This document shows positions 1 to 9,723 of a DNA stretch of 64,000 bases, one piece after another (the first letter of the stretch is position 1; each line of letters starts with the position of its first letter). Under the pieces are notes generated by a model. It had not been told where the DNA came from, ran no database searches, and worked only from the letters and a program-made list of their open reading frames with translations. Origin of the DNA: JALHSW01 sp963720675 (GTDB taxonomy: Bacteria; Actinomycetota; Acidimicrobiia; IMCC26256; PALSA-555); assembly GCA_963720675.1 (NCBI GenBank), contig CAVRGH010000010.1, positions 1,054,001 through 1,118,000 of the forward strand, written 5' to 3'. The translations under genes and the position numbers were made by a program.

Positions 1-1
1 G

Positions 2-379
2 GGGGACGTGCGATTCGGCAACGTGGTGTTCGGCGACGACCTCCGGCCGCGGGCCGTCCTGGACTGGGACATGACCGTGATCGGGGCGCGGGAGCACGAC
101 GTCGCCTGGTTCACGGCCCTCACCTCGACGATCGTCTCGATGACCGGTCGGCGCGTCGAGGGCTTTCCCGACCGGGACGACACCATCGCTCGCTACGAGG
201 AGCTCACCGGCCGGGCGCTGCAGGACTTCGACTGGTACGAGACCTTTGCGTTGGTGCGCAGCACCGCGATCATGACGCGCATCGGGTACCTCGCCCGAGC
301 AGCCGGCGAGCAGCAGATGATGGACATCGAGGACAACCCGCTCCTGGACCTGCTGCGCGAACGGACCGCGAACCGGTGA
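2..379 (+). CDS. APH-like phosphotransferase, C-terminal fragment
   Basis: This is the C-terminal 125 residues of a phosphotransferase of the aminoglycoside phosphotransferase (APH)/choline kinase fold; the 5' end lies outside the window. The readable part starts in the catalytic loop (G-D-x-R-x-G-N, the His of the usual HGD is cut off) and continues into the Mg-binding motif V-L-D-W-D. In actinobacteria such proteins sit among acyl-CoA genes and resemble the kinase part of human ACAD10/11, so a hydroxyacyl-CoA kinase role is possible; antibiotic resistance is less likely in this setting. The stop overlaps the GTG of the next gene (GTGA), so the two are translationally coupled. A full paralogue lies at 4904-5932. 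Confidence 0.75.
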   Translation, partial: GDVRFGNVVFGDDLRPRAVLDWDMTVIGAREHDVAWFTALTSTIVSMTGRRVEGFPDRDDTIARYEELTGRALQDFDWYETFALVRSTAIMTRIGYLARAAGEQQMMDIEDNPLLDLLRERTANR

Positions 380-2042
380 CGGACACGACGACCGGCAACC
401 GCGCGAACACGGTGGCGGCACTCCTGGCGCGGCGTGCGGACGACGACACGACCGGAATCATCGTCGACGACCACTCCTGGACCTGGCGGGAGGTGGTCAC
501 CGAGAGCGAGCGGTGGGCCGGGGCCCTCGAGGCCCTGCGGCCTGCCACCGGCCCGTTCCACGTCGGCGTGCTGCTCGGGAACCTCCCCGAGTACCTGTTC
601 GCGCTCTTCGGTGCCGCCCGCATCGGCGCAGTCACCGTCGGGATCAACGAGACCCGCCGTGGTGCGGAGCTCGCGCCGCGACATCCGCCACACCGATTGC
701 ATCGCCGTGCTCACCGATGAGCCCCACGCTCCGTTGCTCGCCGGCCTCGACCTCGGTGACACGTTGGTGCTCGACATCGGGAACGGGGACTGGCAGACCC
801 GGCTCGCGACCGCGCCACCCCTCGAAGCCGTCGACGTTCGTCCCGAAGACGTGTTCATCCTCATCTTCACCTCGGGGTCCACCAGCGCACCCAAGGCGGT
901 GAAGCTCTCGCACGCTCGGGCGGCCCGCGTGGCGAACGGGTCGACCTGGTTCACGCCCGACGACGTCCTCTACTGCGCGATGCCGCTGTTCCACGGGAAC
1001 GCGCTCAACGCGATCGTGTTCCCGGCGTTGGCGTCGGGTGCGGCGATCGCGCTGCGCGAACGCTTCTCGGCCTCGCAGTTCATGCCTGATGTCCGCCGGT
1101 ACGGGGCGACGTACTTCAGCACCGTCGGACGCGCGCTCGCATACATCCTCGCTACCCCCGAGTCGCCGCAGGACCGTGAGCACCGGGTGACGTACGGGCT
1201 CGCACCGGAGTCGTCACCACGCGACATGCGTGCGTTCAAGCAGCGCTTCGGGATCCCGTGCGTGGCGGGATACGGCTCGAGCGAGAACGTCATCATCATG
1301 GAGCCGCGCCCCGGCCTCCCGAAGGACGCGCTCGGTGTCCCCCAGGCAGGGGTCGACGCAGCAGTGGTCGATCCTGAGACCGGCGACGAGCGAGCGGCGG
1401 CCCGCTTCGACACCGACGGCAAGCTCCTGAACGGCGCGGAGGCCATCGGCGAGATCGTCGGCCGCAACGTCGTCGACCGGTTCGAGGGCTACTACAACAA
1501 TCCGGAAGCCGAGGCGGAGCGCACGCGCAACGGCTGGTACTGGTCCGGCGACCTCGGGTACCGCGACGAGGCCGGCGTCTTCTACTTCGCCGGCCGCGCC
1601 GGCGAGTGGCTCCGCGTCGACTCGGAGAACTTCGCGACCGCGCCCGTCGAGCGCATCCTCGGCCGCTTTCCGGGGGCGAGCGGCGTGGCGGTGTATGCGG
1701 TCCCCGACGAGCGCACGGCCGACGACCAGATCATGGCCGCGCTCGAGCTCGAGGCGGACACGCGAGTTCGACCCCGCCGCCTTCGGCGCCTTCCTCGCGG
1801 CGCAGCCCGATCTCGGCACCAAGTGGGCGCCCCGCTACGTACGGATCACGACCTTGCCCGTCGGCGCGACGAACAAGGTCGACAAGCGGCCACTGCGAGC
1901 CGAGCGGTGGTACACCGACGATCCCCTGTACTGGCGGTCCGCACCGAACTCGGAGTACCACCCCTTCACCCGCGACGACCTCACCGCGCTCGAGGCCCGC
2001 TTCCTCGAGTTCGGGCGCCCCGATGCGATCGGACGACCATGA
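376..2042 (+). CDS. AMP-dependent acyl-CoA synthetase (two frameshifts)
   Basis: ANL-superfamily ligase that would activate a carboxylic acid to its CoA thioester through an acyl-adenylate. Visible motifs are the P-loop FTSGSTSAPK (A3), the Y-G-S-S-E motif (A5), the W-Y-W-S-G-D-L-G motif (A7) and the C-terminal K of V-D-K-R-P. Reading is continuous only if one base is removed near 665 (extra C after GAG CTC GCG) and one is restored near 1757, giving about 555 residues, normal for the family. The GTG start overlaps the previous stop and the gene ends in an ATGA overlap with the P450 downstream, so all three form one operon. The substrate is unknown. The breaks look like sequence errors because both flanks are fully conserved. 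Confidence 0.8.
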
Positions 2043-3234
2043 CGAACACCGACATCTTCCCCGTCGACTTCTCGAAGCCGGGCATGTTCCTGCGCGACGA
2101 CTACTACGACCTGCTCGCCGACCTGCGAGCACGCCCCGATCTCCCGTTCTACGAAGCCGGATCCCGCCTGGTCGCTCGGTACGCCGACATCCGCGAGATC
2201 AGCCGCGACCCGGGGCGCTTCTGCTCGGGACGCGGCGTGCTCGCCAACGACCCGCTCCGCGAGGGTGGCAGCGTCGAGGGCTCGATCCTGCACCTCGACC
2301 CGCCCCGCCATGCCGAGTACCGCCGGCTGCTCAACCGTGAGTTCACGCCCCGTGCGGTCGGCCGCATGGAAGACCGCGTCCGGAGCCGCACCCGCGGTCT
2401 GCTCGATGCCATCCCTCGGGGCGAAGCGGTGGATCTGGTGGACGTCCTCGCTGCGCCGCTCCCCGTGATGGTGATCGCCGACATCCTCGGCATCCCCGAG
2501 TCCGAGCGTTCCGAGTTCCGACGCTGGTCGGACGCGACGATCCTGGCGTCGGACGGGCAGTCCGCGCTGCCGCCCGATGCGGTGCAGTCGTTGATGGAGC
2601 TGATGGAGTTCCTGCAGGCGCACGCCGAGCGGCAGCGCGACAGATCCGGGCAGCGACGTCGTCTCGCTGCTCGTGCAGTCGGAGATCGAGGGCGAGCCGC
2701 TCTCGGCCGGCGAGCTCGTGACGTTCAACCTCTCGCTGCTCGTCGCCGGCAACGAGACCACCCGGCACCTGATCTCCGGCTCGCTCCTGGCGCTCGCCGA
2801 GCACCCCGACCAGCGAGCCCGCCTCGCGGCCGAACCGGACGCCATGCCCGGCGCGATCGAAGAGTGCCTGCGCTGGGTGACGCCGATCCAGCAGTTCGCC
2901 GCGCACGGTCGTCGCCGACACGACGGTCGGTGACATCGAGGTAGAGGCCGACGAGTACTTGCTGATGCTCTACGCGAGCGGCAACCGCGACGAAGCAGCG
3001 TTCGGACCAACCGCCGACCGGTTCGATGTGTTCCGCCCGGTCGCGACACCGAATCTCGCGTTTGGATTCGGGGAGCACCTCTGCCTCGGTGCCGCACTCG
3101 CGCGCCTCGAAGGTCGCGTCCTGCTCGAGGAGCTCCTCGCCCGCTTCCCCGAGTACGAGATCGCGGGGCCCGGGGAGCGGTCGAGCTCGAGCCTCGTGCG
3201 CGGCCACGAGCGCCTCCCGATTCGTTTCCCCTGA
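2039..3234 (+). CDS. Cytochrome P450 (two frameshifts)
   Basis: Soluble bacterial-type P450 of about 398 residues that would hydroxylate a hydrophobic substrate using ferredoxin-delivered electrons. Motifs in order: the I-helix A-G-N-E-T-T, the K-helix E-E-C-L-R-W (ExxR), and the haem loop F-G-F-G-E-H-L-C-L-G with its Cys ligand. Two extra bases break the frame, one near 2648 (A before GATCC) and one near 2905 (G in TTCGCCGCGCACG); restoring them rejoins a normal P450. The ATG overlaps the ligase stop (ATGA), pairing activation and hydroxylation in one operon. It resembles CYP125/142-like acyl-CoA or sterol oxidases only in general style; the family cannot be assigned by eye. Confidence 0.85.
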
Positions 3235-3248
3235 GGCGACGCATACCC

Positions 3249-3270
3249 GCCACGCGCGCCGGCGCGTGGC
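3249..3270. terminator. GC-rich hairpin between P450 and MFS gene
   Basis: A perfect 9-bp inverted repeat, GCCACGCGC and GCGCGTGGC, with a 4-nt loop lies in the 48-bp gap between the P450 stop and the MFS start. No long T-run follows (only AGATTTG). It could end the upstream operon or act as an operator for the transporter. Confidence 0.45.
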
Positions 3271-3282
3271 AGATTTGCACTC

Positions 3283-4876
3283 GTGCCCGCCCCCAGGTCC
3301 AAGGCGCTGATCCTGGTCGCGACGGGTCTCGGGCTCTTCATGATCTTCCTGGACGCCACGATCATCAACGTGGCGCTGCCCGCGATCCAACGCGACTTCC
3401 ACGTCGGCGAGAACGACCTCCAATGGGTGGTCGCGGCCTACAGCCTCACCATGGCGATGTTCATGATGACGTCGGCGACGTTCTCGGACTCGTTCGGGCG
3501 GCGCAGGGCCTACCTCGTCGGGATCGTGGTCTTCTCCGCCGCGTCGCTGGCGTGCGGACTCGCACCGACCGTCGAGGTGCTCAACGCGACCCGCGCGCTC
3601 CAGGGGGTGGGCGCGGCCATCGTGAACGTCGCGTCGCTGGCCCTCGTCGGCGCGGCCTATCCCGATCCGGCCGACCAAGGCCAAGGCGGTCGGCCTGTGG
3701 ACCGGCATCGCCGCCGTCGGCCTCGCCATCGGTCCCACGCTGGGCGGGGTGCTCACCGACACGCTCGGGTGGAGATGGATCTTCCTCCTGAACCCGATCG
3801 TCGGCGGCGTCGCGGTGGTCCTGACGCTCGCGTACGTCAGCGAGTCGAGCAGCCCTGGCGCGCGAGCGTTCGATCCGGCCGGCCAGCTGTTGTTCATCGC
3901 AGGAATCGGCGCGCTCACCTTCGCGCTGGTGCAGGCCCCGGTCGACGGGTTCAGCTCGTCGCTCATCATCGGCCTGCTCGTCGGCGCGATCGCGATCCTC
4001 GCGCTGTTCGCCTGGGTCGAGCTGCGCGCCCGCGACCCGATGATGGACGTGCGCGTGTTCGCCGACCTGCCGTACACGGGCGCGATCTACACCGTGTTCG
4101 CGGTCCTGTTCTGCACGTATGGGACGCTCCTGGTCGTCACGCAGTACTTCCAGAACGTCCGGGGCTACAGCGCGGAGCTGACCGGACTGCTCCTGCTGAG
4201 CTTCTCGCTGCCGACCATCGTCATGGCACCCGTCGCCGGCCGGCTCGCCGCGCGATTCGGTGGTCGTCGACCCACGCTGGCCGGTATCGCCCTCGTCTGC
4301 CTGGCCACCGCGACGCTCGCGATCGGCTCGGGGCACGACCTCGGGATCACGGTCGCGGGCCTGTTGATGGTCGGGCTCGGCGCCGGACTCTCGGTCGCGC
4401 CCGCCACTGCGGTCGCGATGGCATCCATCAGCCCGGACCGTTCTGGGATGGCCTCAGGGATCCTGAGTGCGCAGCGCGCGCTGGGGTCGACCGCGGGCTT
4501 CGCCGTCATGGGAAGCCTGCTGGCGCTCGTCGTGTCCGCGCAGCTGCCCGGCAACCTCGAGCACGTGATCCCACGCGCGGCCGAGCGCCGCGAGGTCGTC
4601 CGCGACGTGGTCGACGCCTCGAACCCCCAGGCGGTCCCTTCGGTGATCGCACGGGCACCGAGCGCGTCGTCCGACATCTCGAGCCGAGCAGACATCGTCG
4701 CGGCCGCCGACGGCGCGTTCGACGACGGTATCCGCCTCGCCGAGCTGGCCGGTCTCGTGCTCGCGCTCGCCGCGCTCGTCTTCGGCTGGTTCGTGTTCCC
4801 GCGCGCGGTGAAGCGCGAGCACGAGGAGGAACTGACCGAAGCATCCGACCTCGAGCCCGCGGGACCGAGCGGCTGA
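3283..4876 (+). CDS. MFS transporter, DHA2-like 14-TM exporter (one frameshift)
   Basis: Proton-driven major facilitator transporter of about 530 residues in the cytoplasmic membrane. The N-terminus shows the DHA2-type L-D-x-T-I-I-N-V-A-L-P signature, followed by the loop motif S-D-S-F-G-R-R-R between TM2 and TM3 and multiple long hydrophobic helices, consistent with 14 TM. A G-rich motif-C equivalent (G-x-x-x-G-P-T-L-G-G) follows the break. One extra G near 3670 shifts the frame; removing it gives A-T-K-A-K-A-V-G-L-W, a normal continuation. The start is GTG at 3283. It probably exports a toxic substrate or intermediate, or a drug; family members cannot be given a substrate from sequence alone. 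Confidence 0.8.
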
Positions 4877-4877
4877 A

Positions 4878-4894
4878 GGAGCGGGTCTCGCTCC
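4878..4894. terminator. Short hairpin between convergent genes
   Basis: GGAGCG and CGCTCC form a perfect 6-bp stem around a 5-nt loop, located exactly between the stop codons of the convergent MFS (+) and kinase (-) genes. Position suggests a bidirectional terminator; there is no T-tract. Confidence 0.4.
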
Positions 4895-4903
4895 GCGCCA
4901 CAT

Positions 4904-5932
4904 TCAGGCGTCGACGCGGAAGCGTTCCAGGCGCTCGATGCACTCCGCGGTGAGCGCCGGGATCGAGGTGTACCAGTTCCCCTCCGCCTCGCCGTCGGTC
5001 GACTTCAGCATCCGCTTGATCAGCAGCGACGTCGCGGCCGCCTCCTTGTAGCGGATCAGGCAGTGGAACCACTCGAGGTTCGACGGCGTGGAACCCGACT
5101 CGGCGACGTACGCCGCGAGCAACACGTCCGCTCGGGGCATCCCGGTCGGTCCCGGGTTGCTCGCCATGGGGTGCTCTGCCTCGTCCGTGAAGAAGAGGAA
5201 CCACGCGAGGTCCAGGCGCGGGTCCGAGAGCGACCAGATCTCCCAGTCGATGAGCGCGCTCACGTCGCCGCCGTCACAGAGCATGTTGCCGAGCCGGTAG
5301 TCGCCGTGACAGACGGCATCGGGGAGCGCTGGGGGCATGCGGTCGATCAGCAGGGCCTCGGCCTCCTGGTACCGCGCACTCATCCGCTCGTCGACGGTCT
5401 CGAACGCTCGGGTCCAGCGTCGGATCTCCGCCTCGAGCGACGTGTGCTGCTCGGCACCGAGCCCGACCGCGACCGGATCCACGCGGTGGAGCGCCGCGAG
5501 CATTCGCGCGGCCGCGAACGCGCGGTCGGGCACGTCCGGCATGACGTCGGGCGACGGCGCCTCGAACAACGGCTCGAGGCATTCACCCGCAACCACGTTC
5601 ATCGCGTGGAACGGTGGGACTTCGGGTGGATCGCCGACGTCCTCGAAGTACACCGTCGGCACGCGCACGCCGGGCGCACCGAAGAGCGCTCGCATCAATC
5701 GGGCCTGGCGGGCGACGTCGCGGTTGCGGACCGGCTCCAGGCCGGGCGGCGCGACCTTGAGCACGATGCGCTCGCCGGCCACGGGTCCGCCCGTCACGAG
5801 GCCGGTGAACGTCAGGCTCGACGAACCGCCGGTCAGCGGTTGGACGTCGGAAATGCTGCTGCCGGGTGCCCAGCCCTGCGCCGCGGAGGTCGCCCGATCG
5901 GCCAGCTCGTCGAGCGCGAGCTCGGTGGACAT
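4904..5932 (-). CDS. APH-family phosphotransferase (ACAD10/11 kinase-like)
   Basis: Complete 342-residue kinase-fold protein. The nucleotide-binding half has L-T-G-G-S-S-S-L-T-F and the Lys of I-V-L-K-V; the catalytic loop is C-H-G-D-Y-R-L-G-N and the metal site L-I-D-W-E. The start is taken at the ATG at 5932, just before M-S-T-E-L, because upstream codons run into the SDR tail. It is the last gene of a minus-strand operon with an SDR and a DapB-like dehydrogenase. Family knowledge: related proteins occur in fatty-acid and steroid clusters, and ACAD10/11 homologues phosphorylate 4-hydroxyacyl-CoA. A kinase acting on a hydroxylated acyl-CoA is a reasonable inference; true aminoglycoside resistance is unlikely. 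Confidence 0.8.
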   Translation of the reverse strand: MSTELALDELADRATSAAQGWAPGSSISDVQPLTGGSSSLTFTGLVTGGPVAGERIVLKVAPPGLEPVRNRDVARQARLMRALFGAPGVRVPTVYFEDVGDPPEVPPFHAMNVVAGECLEPLFEAPSPDVMPDVPDRAFAAARMLAALHRVDPVAVGLGAEQHTSLEAEIRRWTRAFETVDERMSARYQEAEALLIDRMPPALPDAVCHGDYRLGNMLCDGGDVSALIDWEIWSLSDPRLDLAWFLFFTDEAEHPMASNPGPTGMPRADVLLAAYVAESGSTPSNLEWFHCLIRYKEAAATSLLIKRMLKSTDGEAEGNWYTSIPALTAECIERLERFRVDA

Positions 5933-5957
5933 GGGTGTGAACCTCCCGCTCGACCTA

Positions 5958-6717
5958 CTACTTGGGTGCGAAGTGCTGTCCACCGTCGAGGCGGATGCAC
6001 GAACCGTTGAGCATCGGCGTCTCGACGATCGCCACCACGAGCCGGCCGTACTCCTCCGGGCGACCCATCCGCTTCGGGAAGGCTGCGTCCTTGGTGAGCT
6101 TGCTCGCGAAATCGTCGGGGATCCCCTCGGTGATGCCGGTGCTGAACAGACTCGGAGCGATCGCCATCACGCGGATGCCGAGCGTCCCGAGGTCGCGCGC
6201 CATCGTCAACGCCATCCCCGCGATCCCCGCCTTCGCCGCGGTGTACGCGACCTGGCCGATCTGACCCTCGAAGGCCGCGATCGACGCCGTGTCGATGATC
6301 ACGCCGCGCTCGCCGTCCTCGGGTTCGTTGGTCGACATGTGCGACGCCTGCAGCCGGTTCAGATTGAACGTTGCGATCAGGTTGAGGTCGACGACCTGGC
6401 GGAACACGTCGAGCGGGTGCGGCCCCTCCTTCGAGAGCGTCCGCATCACGGTGCCACCGCCGGCGGTGTTCACCGCGATGTCCAGACCGCCCAACTGCTC
6501 GACCGCGTCCGCCAGCGCGACCTCGGTCCCTTCGAAGTCCGTGACGTCGACGGGGTGGAACGAACCGCCGAGCCCGCCGGCGACCTCGGCACCCGCCGAC
6601 GTCTCGAGGTCGAGGATCGCGATCGAGGCGCCGCGCTCGTGCAGCATCTCGGCGGCTCGCACGCGCCATACCGGAGGCCCCGCCCACGACGACTGCCTTC
6701 TTCCCTGTGATCTCCAC
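5958..6717 (-). CDS. Short-chain dehydrogenase, 3-hydroxyacyl-CoA type (one frameshift)
   Basis: NAD(P)-dependent oxidoreductase of about 253 residues. It has the Rossmann motif G-G-A-S-G-M, N-T-A-G-G-G (NNAG equivalent), the catalytic Ser of I-D-T-A-S and Y-x-x-x-K (Y-T-A-A-K). The end, E-T-P-M-L-N-G followed by I-R-L-D-G-G, matches the type 2 3-hydroxyacyl-CoA dehydrogenase (HSD10-like) subgroup, so the third step of beta-oxidation is the best guess. The GTG start at 6717 is in a different frame from the body; one extra A near 6661 explains the break. The gene lies 66 bp downstream of the DapB-like gene and 25 bp upstream of the kinase, in the same operon. Confidence 0.8.
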
Positions 6718-6783
6718 GCGCCTCGCTGCTCCTCGGTCGACGGTCCCGTGACGCTAGGGGCCCGACCGCGCCCGCGCCGAACT

Positions 6784-7824
6784 TCAGCCCCTTGGACCTG
6801 CCGGGGTGATCGGTGGCAGGTCCGCCGTGGCCAGGACGCCCGGCGGCGCGGCACACACGTAGGGGACCGCATTCACGGGCCGGTTCGCCGTGTAGGCGGG
6901 AGTGTGGGACCCGAGCTCCTCGACCGGGATCGGGAACGGGAGCGCGACGTCGAACGGAGCGTCACCGTGCACCTGCACCCGCCAGCCGGTCGGCCGGAGA
7001 TCCCACGCCGGCTCCACGTCGGTGATGCAGTACCAGCTCGCGGTGAAGCGCACCGCCTCGGTGCCGTGGCTGCTCCCGATGAGCGTGTTGCGCTGCGCTG
7101 CGACGGAACCTGCGGCCAGCTCACCGGCGACGATCGAAGTCGTCTGCCGCGCCACTGCGACTTCGCCGGTGCAGGTCCAGTCGTCGACCGGACGGTCGGC
7201 GGCATCGGCGAGCACTCCGAGCGCGGGTCCGAACTCGCCGAGCAGGTACGACGCTCGCTTCGGGCTGTAGGTGTCCGGCGATCGCCCAAAGCCCATCTGC
7301 TCGAAGAGCAGGTGGGGTGAGTCGCGCTGGGAGAGGTCGGCGTACTCCTCGATCGAGACGGCGTCGACGCGCCGCTGGAGCGACAGCAGTGCGAACGGGA
7401 GGGCGTCCGTGATGAAGCCCGGGCTGCTCCCGGTCGCGTACACCGAAGCGCCGCCGCGTGCGCACGCGGCCAGCACACGCTCGCGCTCCTGCCCTTCCAA
7501 CCCGGCTTGGGAGAGCCCGCCGCAGGTGGTGACGATGTTGGTGCCGACATCGAGGAGTGCCACAACGTGGTCGAGATCGATCGCACGCGCCATGTACAGG
7601 ACGCAGTCGGCCCCGAGTGCGACGATCGACGAGGGATCCGCGGTCGCTTGGATCCCTGTCGATGGCTCACCGCAGATCGCGCCGGCATCGACGCCGACCT
7701 TGGCCGGATCGTGCACGAGCACGCCGACGAGCTCGAGAGAAGGATGGCGGATCACCTCGCGCAACGCGCGCGTTCCGATGTTGCCCGTGGCCCACTGCAC
7801 GACGCGGTATGTCGGCGTGCTCAC
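6784..7824 (-). CDS. DapB-like NAD(P)H-dependent dehydrogenase
   Basis: 346-residue protein with an N-terminal Rossmann domain (Y-R-V-V-Q-W-A-T-G-N-I-G) and a dihydrodipicolinate reductase-like fold, of the group often named amine or 2,4-diaminopentanoate dehydrogenase-like. Members are common in actinobacterial catabolic islands and their substrates are mostly unknown. The GTG start at 7824 is preceded by a good Shine-Dalgarno (GAGGTGG). It is the first gene of a three-gene minus-strand operon and diverges from the NTF2/amidohydrolase operon across a 199-bp promoter region that holds a palindromic operator (7938-7956). The reading frame is intact. Confidence 0.75.
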   Translation of the reverse strand: MSTPTYRVVQWATGNIGTRALREVIRHPSLELVGVLVHDPAKVGVDAGAICGEPSTGIQATADPSSIVALGADCVLYMARAIDLDHVVALLDVGTNIVTTCGGLSQAGLEGQERERVLAACARGGASVYATGSSPGFITDALPFALLSLQRRVDAVSIEEYADLSQRDSPHLLFEQMGFGRSPDTYSPKRASYLLGEFGPALGVLADAADRPVDDWTCTGEVAVARQTTSIVAGELAAGSVAAQRNTLIGSSHGTEAVRFTASWYCITDVEPAWDLRPTGWRVQVHGDAPFDVALPFPIPVEELGSHTPAYTANRPVNAVPYVCAAPPGVLATADLPPITPAGPRG

Positions 7825-7937
7825 CCTGCCACCTCGTTCCTGGGTTCCGGTTCCGATGCGTCGTCGAAGTCGAGGATCGCTCGGGCCCGACGAGCGACCG
7901 TGGTCCCGTCCTCTGCCGGAAGTGACACACTCAGCAA

Positions 7938-7956
7938 ACGAGAATTAGATTATCAC
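7938..7956. promoter_or_regulatory. Class I palindromic operator
   Basis: ACGAGAAT-TAG-ATTATCAC matches the half-site layout of elements at 11577-11617 and 27516-27534 (GCGARAAT-N3-ATAYTC). It is an AT-rich island in GC-rich DNA within the divergent 7825-8023 promoter region. A TetR-type operator is the likely role (inference). Confidence 0.5.
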
Positions 7957-8023
7957 CACGAGCGGGCGGGGTGGCCAGGGCACTGCGATCCTCGACGCAA
8001 CGAGGCACGAGACGGGACACCCC

Positions 8024-8452
8024 ATGGGCGACGACACCCAGCGCATCGCCGACCTGGTCGAGCTCCACCAGCTGTGCGTGCGGTACATGGCGTTGACGAG
8101 CCAGTTCGTCGAGGACCGGTGGCACGAGGTGTTCACACCGGACGCCGAGTACCACGCGTTCGGCACCCCGTATTCGCTCGACCGCTTCCCCGCACTGCTG
8201 GCCGCGGCCCCGCGTGGGCAGTTCATCGGGAACATGCCGGTGGTCGAGCTCGACGGCGACCGGGCGACCGGCATGCAGCACTTCGTGTTCATCGATCAGC
8301 AGACGCACGCGATGCGCCTCGGCTGGTACCGCGACGAGTACGTGCGCACCAACGAGGGCTGGCGCATCCGCCGCCGCTCGACCACGTTCATGCGCAAGCA
8401 CGGTGGCTTCGACTCCGGGGTGCAGCACGATCCACTCGCAGACCAAGCGTGA
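8024..8452 (+). CDS. NTF2-like (SnoaL-type) protein
   Basis: 142-residue protein of the NTF2/SnoaL-like cone fold, recognised from the helical start (R-I-A-D-L-V-E-L-H-Q-L-C-V-R-Y), then V-F-T-P-D-A-E-Y, and the late strand pattern G-W-R-I-R-R-R-S-T-T-F. The fold is used by small isomerases, dehydratases and cyclases and by dioxygenase beta subunits; the chemistry here is unknown. It is the first gene of a two-gene unit with the amidohydrolase 11 bp downstream, so the two probably act in one step or on one substrate. A similar small protein lies at 37338-37760 beside the second Rieske oxygenase. Confidence 0.7.
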   Translation: MGDDTQRIADLVELHQLCVRYMALTSQFVEDRWHEVFTPDAEYHAFGTPYSLDRFPALLAAAPRGQFIGNMPVVELDGDRATGMQHFVFIDQQTHAMRLGWYRDEYVRTNEGWRIRRRSTTFMRKHGGFDSGVQHDPLADQA

Positions 8453-8463
8453 GGGTGGCAACG

Positions 8464-9690
8464 ATGGCCGAGTTTCCCAAGATGATCAGCGTCGATGACC
8501 ACGTCGTGGAGCCGCCGCACGTGTGGCAGGACCGGTTGCCGGCGAAGATGCGCGAGCAGGGACCGCGCATCGAACGGGCGCGATGGGGTGACTTCGCACT
8601 CGAAGGTGGCGCGGCCTACAAGCAGGAGATGACCGAGGACGGCCAGTGGGGCGACTACTGGATCTACGAGGACCGCCTCATCTACGTGCACAAGCGGCAC
8701 GTTTGCATCCCGCTGGACGCCACGCCCGATGGTGACCTCCAACGCTTCGACCGCACCAAGATGGCGATCGCCGCGATCACCTACGACGAGATGCGGCCCG
8801 GCTGCTACGAGCCGAAGGCGAGGATCGACGACCTCGCGCGCAACGATGTCGACGGTTCGCTCGCGTTCCCGACGTTCCCGCGGTTCTGCGGACAGACCTT
8901 CATGGAGGGCAACGACCGCGTACTCGGTCTCGAATGTGTGCGTGCCTACAACGACTGGATGATCGAGGACTGGTGCGCAGGCTCCGATGGCCACCTCATC
9001 CCGCTGTGCCTCATCCCGATGTGGGACGTCGACCTCGCAGTGGCCGAGCTCACGCGGAACGCACAGCGCGGCGCGCGTGCCGTGTGCTTCAGCGAGATCC
9101 CACCGCACCTCGGCCTCCCGAGCATCCACACCGGCTACTGGGATCCGCTGTTCGCCGTGTGCCAGGACACGCGCACGACACTCTGCATGCACATCGGATC
9201 GTCGTCGAAGATGCCGGCCGCGTCTCCTGACGCGCCACCGTCGACCGACATCATGCTCTCGTTCAACAACTCCATGGCCTCACTGGCCGACTTCCTGTTC
9301 TCCGGAGTGCTCGTGCGGTTCCCAGAGCTCAAGCTGGCCTACTCGGAGGGTCAGATCGGGTGGATCCCCTACGCACTCGAGCGCGCCGACAACACGTGGG
9401 AGTACCACTCGAACTGGACCCGGGCGAAGGAGAAGATCCCCGAACCGCCATCCACCTACTACCGCGGTCGGATCTTCGGGTGCTTCACGAACGACGTCCA
9501 CGGGTTGGCGTCGATCGATGCGGTGGGTGAGGACAACATCTGCTTCGAGACCGACTACCCGCACACCGACACGACGTGGCCGTTCGCGCGCGAAGAAGCG
9601 GAGCGCATGACTGCGGTGCTCACCGACGAGCAGCGCTACAAGGTGCTACGTGGGAACGCGATCCGGATGCTCGACCTCGACCGGGTCTGA
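8464..9690 (+). CDS. Amidohydrolase 2 family protein
   Basis: 408-residue TIM-barrel protein of the amidohydrolase 2 (ACMSD-like) family. It begins with the metal-site motif S-V-D-D-H-V-V-E-P-P, carries M-H-I-G midway, and has the C-terminal active-site acid in E-T-D-Y-P-H-T-D. Family members perform metal-dependent decarboxylation or hydrolysis of C-C or C-N bonds. The ATG at 8464 follows a good Shine-Dalgarno (GAGGGTGG). Paralogues are at 42125-43369 and, closest in sequence, the truncated gene at 63578, which shares V-D-D-H-V-V-E-P-P-H and the A-Y-N-D-W motif. The frame is intact and the gene ends at a hairpin. The substrate is unknown. Confidence 0.8.
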   Translation: MAEFPKMISVDDHVVEPPHVWQDRLPAKMREQGPRIERARWGDFALEGGAAYKQEMTEDGQWGDYWIYEDRLIYVHKRHVCIPLDATPDGDLQRFDRTKMAIAAITYDEMRPGCYEPKARIDDLARNDVDGSLAFPTFPRFCGQTFMEGNDRVLGLECVRAYNDWMIEDWCAGSDGHLIPLCLIPMWDVDLAVAELTRNAQRGARAVCFSEIPPHLGLPSIHTGYWDPLFAVCQDTRTTLCMHIGSSSKMPAASPDAPPSTDIMLSFNNSMASLADFLFSGVLVRFPELKLAYSEGQIGWIPYALERADNTWEYHSNWTRAKEKIPEPPSTYYRGRIFGCFTNDVHGLASIDAVGEDNICFETDYPHTDTTWPFAREEAERMTAVLTDEQRYKVLRGNAIRMLDLDRV

Positions 9691-9695
9691 TTCCC

Positions 9696-9717
9696 GCTCG
9701 AACAGGCCAGTTCGAGC
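9696..9717. terminator. Bidirectional terminator hairpin
   Basis: GCTCGAAC and GTTCGAGC form a perfect 8-bp stem with a 6-nt loop in the 33-bp gap between the convergent amidohydrolase (+) and TetR (-) stops. Confidence 0.55.
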
Positions 9718-9723
9718 CGGCGG

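Noticed and set aside
434..2944. Continuous 836-codon frame covering both ligase and P450
   Set aside because: It is open only because indels and GC-rich bias keep it so; the ligase and P450 are separate genes joined by an ATGA overlap, and parts of this frame are not protein-like.
4904..5932. Aminoglycoside resistance gene
   Set aside because: The fold is shared by many kinases and the neighbourhood is acyl-CoA metabolism; there is no mobile element or resistance context.
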